Under the pieces are notes generated by a model. It did no database searches. It was not told where the DNA came from and saw nothing but the letters and a program-made list of their open reading frames with translations. Shown here one piece after another: positions 22,952-25,641 of a DNA stretch of 25,641 nt. A program made the translations under genes and the position numbers. The DNA is from an uncultured Eubacteriales bacterium (GTDB lineage: Bacteria > Bacillota > Clostridia > Lachnospirales > Bianqueaceae). The stretch lies in NCBI GenBank assembly GCA_902493345.1, contig CABUPM010000025.1:1-25641 (forward strand), read 5' to 3'. Each line of letters starts with the position of its first letter. Positions within the stretch are counted from its first letter, which is position 1.

Positions 22952-25171
22952 GTGTGCAAAAATTTTGTAGAATGGTTTATTGCACTGATTCGAAAGGACA
23001 TGGAAGAATATCAGCAGGATCAGGAGAATCGGAAGAAAAAGAAGCTATTATATGGGAAAATTAAAGGAAGAAAGATGAGGGGAAAAGTAAAAATGAATAT
23101 TGGTTATACAGAGGCTGTTCAACTTGCACTGGCAGGAGAAGAACAGGGATTTGGCTATTTATATGAAAATACTTATAAAACAAAATATTATCTGGCTCTT
23201 CAATACATGAAAAATCAGGAAGCTGCAGAGGATGTGTTGCAGGATGCTTATATAAGAGCATTTTCCAAGCTCGATACATTACAGGATCCGGAAAACTTTT
23301 CTGCATGGCTGGGACAGATAGTAGCAAATACAGCGAAAAATGCTTTGGTAAAGAAAAATCCAATATTGTTTACGGATGTTGAGGAACAGACGGACATGGC
23401 GGATTATACAGAAAAAATCGAAGATGATGATATTGATGGACAGCCTGAGCTTTCCTATACAAGAGAAGAAACAAGAACTCTTGTGCATGAGCTGATTGAT
23501 TCATTATCAGAAGAACAACGCATGTGCATACTTATGTTCCACATAGAAGATATATCAATTAAGGATATCGCGCAGACATTGGGTTGTTCAGAGAATACAG
23601 TTAAGTCGCGTTTGAACTATGGACGAAAAAATTTGAAGACAAAGGCAGAAGAACTTCAAAAGAAAGGATACAAGCTTTACAGTCTTGCACCACTTCCACT
23701 GCTTCTATTACTGCTTCGTACAGAAGAGAACAATATGCTTACAGAAGGAAGCATACAGAAGTGTGGACAGGAGATTGCAAAATCTGTATTTTCACAGATG
23801 GAGCAGTCTGGACAAGTGACAGATGGCACCAAAGGAGCATCTGAAAGTACAGAAAATGGGCAGAGTCAGCCAAATGCCGGAGCGAAAGAAGCAGCAGGCA
23901 CAGCTGCCAAAACAGGATTTTTGGCTACAACAGTAGGAAAAATAACCATAGCTGTCATAAGTGTTTGTGTTGCAGGTGGAGCGATTTTTGGAGTTTCACA
24001 GCTTGTAGGGAAAAATAATTCACAGGATAAAAAGCCTGCTGTAGAAAAAGAAGACAGGAAAACTGATGAGAACAAATCCAAGGACACAGAGAATGAGCCT
24101 GTTACAGTAAATGATAGTGATTATCCTGAGCTGATTGAGGGTTCACTCACAAAGGATGAACTGGAATATGTACTGGCCAATGGACCGGAGCAGTTGACAG
24201 CTGATGGACTTTCAGATTCAGAATATCAGTTTATCTTAAATGATTTATGTGCATCTGACCAAGACGGAAAGTACATTACATATTTAGGAACAGATGCAAA
24301 TTATCGTTACGGATATGATGTCAAAGCTATAAATAGATTTTTCTGGGTATTTACTGATTATCAGTTTACAGAGGATAATGACAGCGATTCAGACTACGGC
24401 ATTGATGTAAAGGATGATACTATCTGGTTTGCACCGGCAACTCCGGGCTATGAATTATCAGCTTCTATCACGGATGCAAGTTACCTTGATGACCAAATGC
24501 AGATTCATTACGTATATGTAAAAGACTCATATGAAGAGGGCAAGACTACAACTAATAAACTTGCAACTTTGGAGCGCAGTGAGGATGGAAAATTCAGAAT
24601 TGTTACGATTGAAGATGATACTTCTGCTGCTGATACGGATACAGATAACACTGACACATCAGACAATACTGGCGATACAAATAGCATAGGTACAGTATAC
24701 GAAGGTGTTTTGAGGTCTATACAAAATAATGATCCGGGATATGAGTTTACAATAGGCGGTGGAAGCAATGATTACGAGTACTTCCTGTGTGATATGAATG
24801 GTGATGGTATAAAAGAGCTGATTGTTGCAGCTGTTTTCACAGAGGATGTATTTGATGCCTATGATGTGAGAGTATTTACTATAAATCAAGGAGCATCCGG
24901 TGCAGAGGCAAAGGCTTTGAGTGGTGAGTTTGCCACAGTTATGTTGTATATTCCGTCAGATGGAAATGGTTTGTATGCTTCGGACGGCATGAGCCGTGGA
25001 ACCGGAGAGACGGACATCTGCCGCGTGACGATGGACGGTGATACAGTTACAAAGGGATATACACCGGAGATTTCATTTACTATGGGTGATGGCACAGATG
25101 ATGAGTTTTATGCATCTAACCCAGCTGTTCAGTGGAAGAACATATCAGATCTGGCTGGATTAGATGAGTAA
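22952..25171 (+). CDS. ECF-type sigma-70 factor fused to a transmembrane segment and extracellular domain
   Basis: 739 aa from a GTG at 22952 with AAAGGTGG 7 bases upstream; an ATG at 23093 (MNIGYTEAVQLA) is the alternative start and would drop a basic 47-residue extension. Sigma region 2 spans residues 68-136 (FGYLYENTYKTKYYLALQYM, EDVLQDAYIRAF, FSAWLGQIVANT) and region 4 spans 176-232 (LIDSLSEEQRMCILMFHIE, IKDIAQTLGCSENTVKSRLN). A hydrophobic LAPLPLLLLLLR stretch (245-256) follows, then a polar linker, one strong TM (about 330-352, GKITIAVISVCVAGGAIFGV) and an acidic 385-residue outer part. That part includes an EF-hand/FG-GAP-like DMNGDGIKEL (614-623) and an Asp/Thr-rich linker. The sigma domain would sit in the cytoplasm tethered to an outside sensor. 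No separate anti-sigma gene is adjacent. A lipoprotein gene follows after 29 bases, probably co-transcribed. Confidence 0.85.
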   Translation: MCKNFVEWFIALIRKDMEEYQQDQENRKKKKLLYGKIKGRKMRGKVKMNIGYTEAVQLALAGEEQGFGYLYENTYKTKYYLALQYMKNQEAAEDVLQDAYIRAFSKLDTLQDPENFSAWLGQIVANTAKNALVKKNPILFTDVEEQTDMADYTEKIEDDDIDGQPELSYTREETRTLVHELIDSLSEEQRMCILMFHIEDISIKDIAQTLGCSENTVKSRLNYGRKNLKTKAEELQKKGYKLYSLAPLPLLLLLLRTEENNMLTEGSIQKCGQEIAKSVFSQMEQSGQVTDGTKGASESTENGQSQPNAGAKEAAGTAAKTGFLATTVGKITIAVISVCVAGGAIFGVSQLVGKNNSQDKKPAVEKEDRKTDENKSKDTENEPVTVNDSDYPELIEGSLTKDELEYVLANGPEQLTADGLSDSEYQFILNDLCASDQDGKYITYLGTDANYRYGYDVKAINRFFWVFTDYQFTEDNDSDSDYGIDVKDDTIWFAPATPGYELSASITDASYLDDQMQIHYVYVKDSYEEGKTTTNKLATLERSEDGKFRIVTIEDDTSAADTDTDNTDTSDNTGDTNSIGTVYEGVLRSIQNNDPGYEFTIGGGSNDYEYFLCDMNGDGIKELIVAAVFTEDVFDAYDVRVFTINQGASGAEAKALSGEFATVMLYIPSDGNGLYASDGMSRGTGETDICRVTMDGDTVTKGYTPEISFTMGDGTDDEFYASNPAVQWKNISDLAGLDE

Positions 25172-25200
25172 ACATAAATTATGACAAAGGAGAGAAAACG

Positions 25201-25641
25201 ATGAAAAAGAGATTATTGGCAGCAGTACTGTGTGTAGTCATGGTTGCAACTATGACTTCATGTGGTAAAAAAGAGGAAACAAAAAAGGAAAGCGTAAAGA
25301 AGGAAACATCGGCTACAGAAGTAGTAAAAGAGGACACAGAGAGTGTATACAAGGTAGAGCATACCGAGGCAACAGAAGTTGCTGAGGTGGATACAGAGGA
25401 GGATGAGGTAGTTCCGGGAAACAGTAAATCGAATGCATATCTATTACCGTTAAATACAAAAGTGTTTGGAACGGTAAAGGCTGATGAGTATGCATGGTTT
25501 TCATTTAAGACGGGAGATGACACGAATGCAATATATAATGCAACATTTGTAGATATGACTGTAAAATCGGATCGTTTAGAAGTAAACTTGATGGATGAAT
25601 ATGGAACAAAAATAAATACTAGTGATGTATATGCATATAAT
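25201..25641 (+). CDS. Lipoprotein with PPC-like beta domain, partial (C-terminus outside window)
   Basis: An ATG at 25201 with AAAGGAG about 9 bases upstream opens 147 codons that run off the right edge. MKKRLLAAVLCVVMVATMTS plus Cys21 is a lipoprotein signal (MTSC). A Lys/Glu/Thr-rich linker (22-75) follows, then NSKSNAYLLPLNTKVFGTVK and DEYAWFSFKTGDD, which look like the start of a pre-peptidase C-terminal (PPC)-like beta sandwich. It lies 29 bases behind the membrane-tethered sigma gene with no terminator between. It could be a partner or ligand-binding protein on the outer face, but this is inference from position only. Confidence 0.75.
   Translation, partial: MKKRLLAAVLCVVMVATMTSCGKKEETKKESVKKETSATEVVKEDTESVYKVEHTEATEVAEVDTEEDEVVPGNSKSNAYLLPLNTKVFGTVKADEYAWFSFKTGDDTNAIYNATFVDMTVKSDRLEVNLMDEYGTKINTSDVYAYN

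Overview
The window looks like chromosome from a Gram-positive anaerobe of the Clostridia, probably a gut Lachnospiraceae relative. This is inferred from purine-rich Shine-Dalgarno sites, consensus sigma-A promoters, a T-box riboswitch, GAAC-N4-GTTC LexA boxes, lipobox lipoproteins, and an integrative conjugative element (ICE) end of the type common in that family. By eye it is a mosaic: an AT-rich left part (about 1-4.4 kb), a GC-richer core (about 4.4-21.3 kb) and an AT-rich right part (21.3-25.6 kb).

Left part. Positions 1-1041 carry two minus-strand genes of an ICE backbone: the N-terminus of a replication-initiator-like winged-helix protein, cut by the window edge, and a 120-aa conserved accessory protein. 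The element abuts a large plus-strand protein (1263-4373). That protein keeps SF1/UvrD helicase motifs from the DEYQD box onward, then a PD-(D/E)XK-like nuclease segment, a DEDDh exonuclease and a helix-hairpin-helix, but it has lost its Walker A end. The ICE probably inserted into, or recombined with, a multi-nuclease helicase gene.

Core, part 1 (4.4-10 kb). A TetR-family repressor is divergent from a two-gene operon: an MMPL/RND transporter translationally coupled to a secreted protein rich in LxxG heptads. The intergenic region holds three 13-bp palindromes spaced exactly 34 bp apart, one of which contains the -35 box of the operon promoter.

Core, part 2 (10-15 kb). An IlvD/Edd-family dehydratase (minus strand) is divergent from a T-box leader followed by a three-gene ABC importer (lipoprotein, permease, ATPase). 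The specifier loop displays UGG, which points to tryptophan and to a TrpXYZ-type importer.

Core, part 3 (15-21.3 kb). A 1385-aa STAND-type NTPase with an unrecognised N-terminal region and a long helical C-terminus is divergent from a branching enzyme that resembles the eukaryotic GBE type. The two share a 174-bp promoter region.

Right part. A consensus promoter with a LexA box in its spacer, plus a second LexA box upstream, precedes a 37-aa ORF. An IS21 remnant follows (istB-like fragment plus terminal repeats), then a decayed zinc-ribbon gene, then a sigma factor physically fused to a transmembrane segment and a large Asp-rich extracellular domain, and finally the start of a lipoprotein that runs off the window. 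No rRNA, tRNA or CRISPR array was seen.
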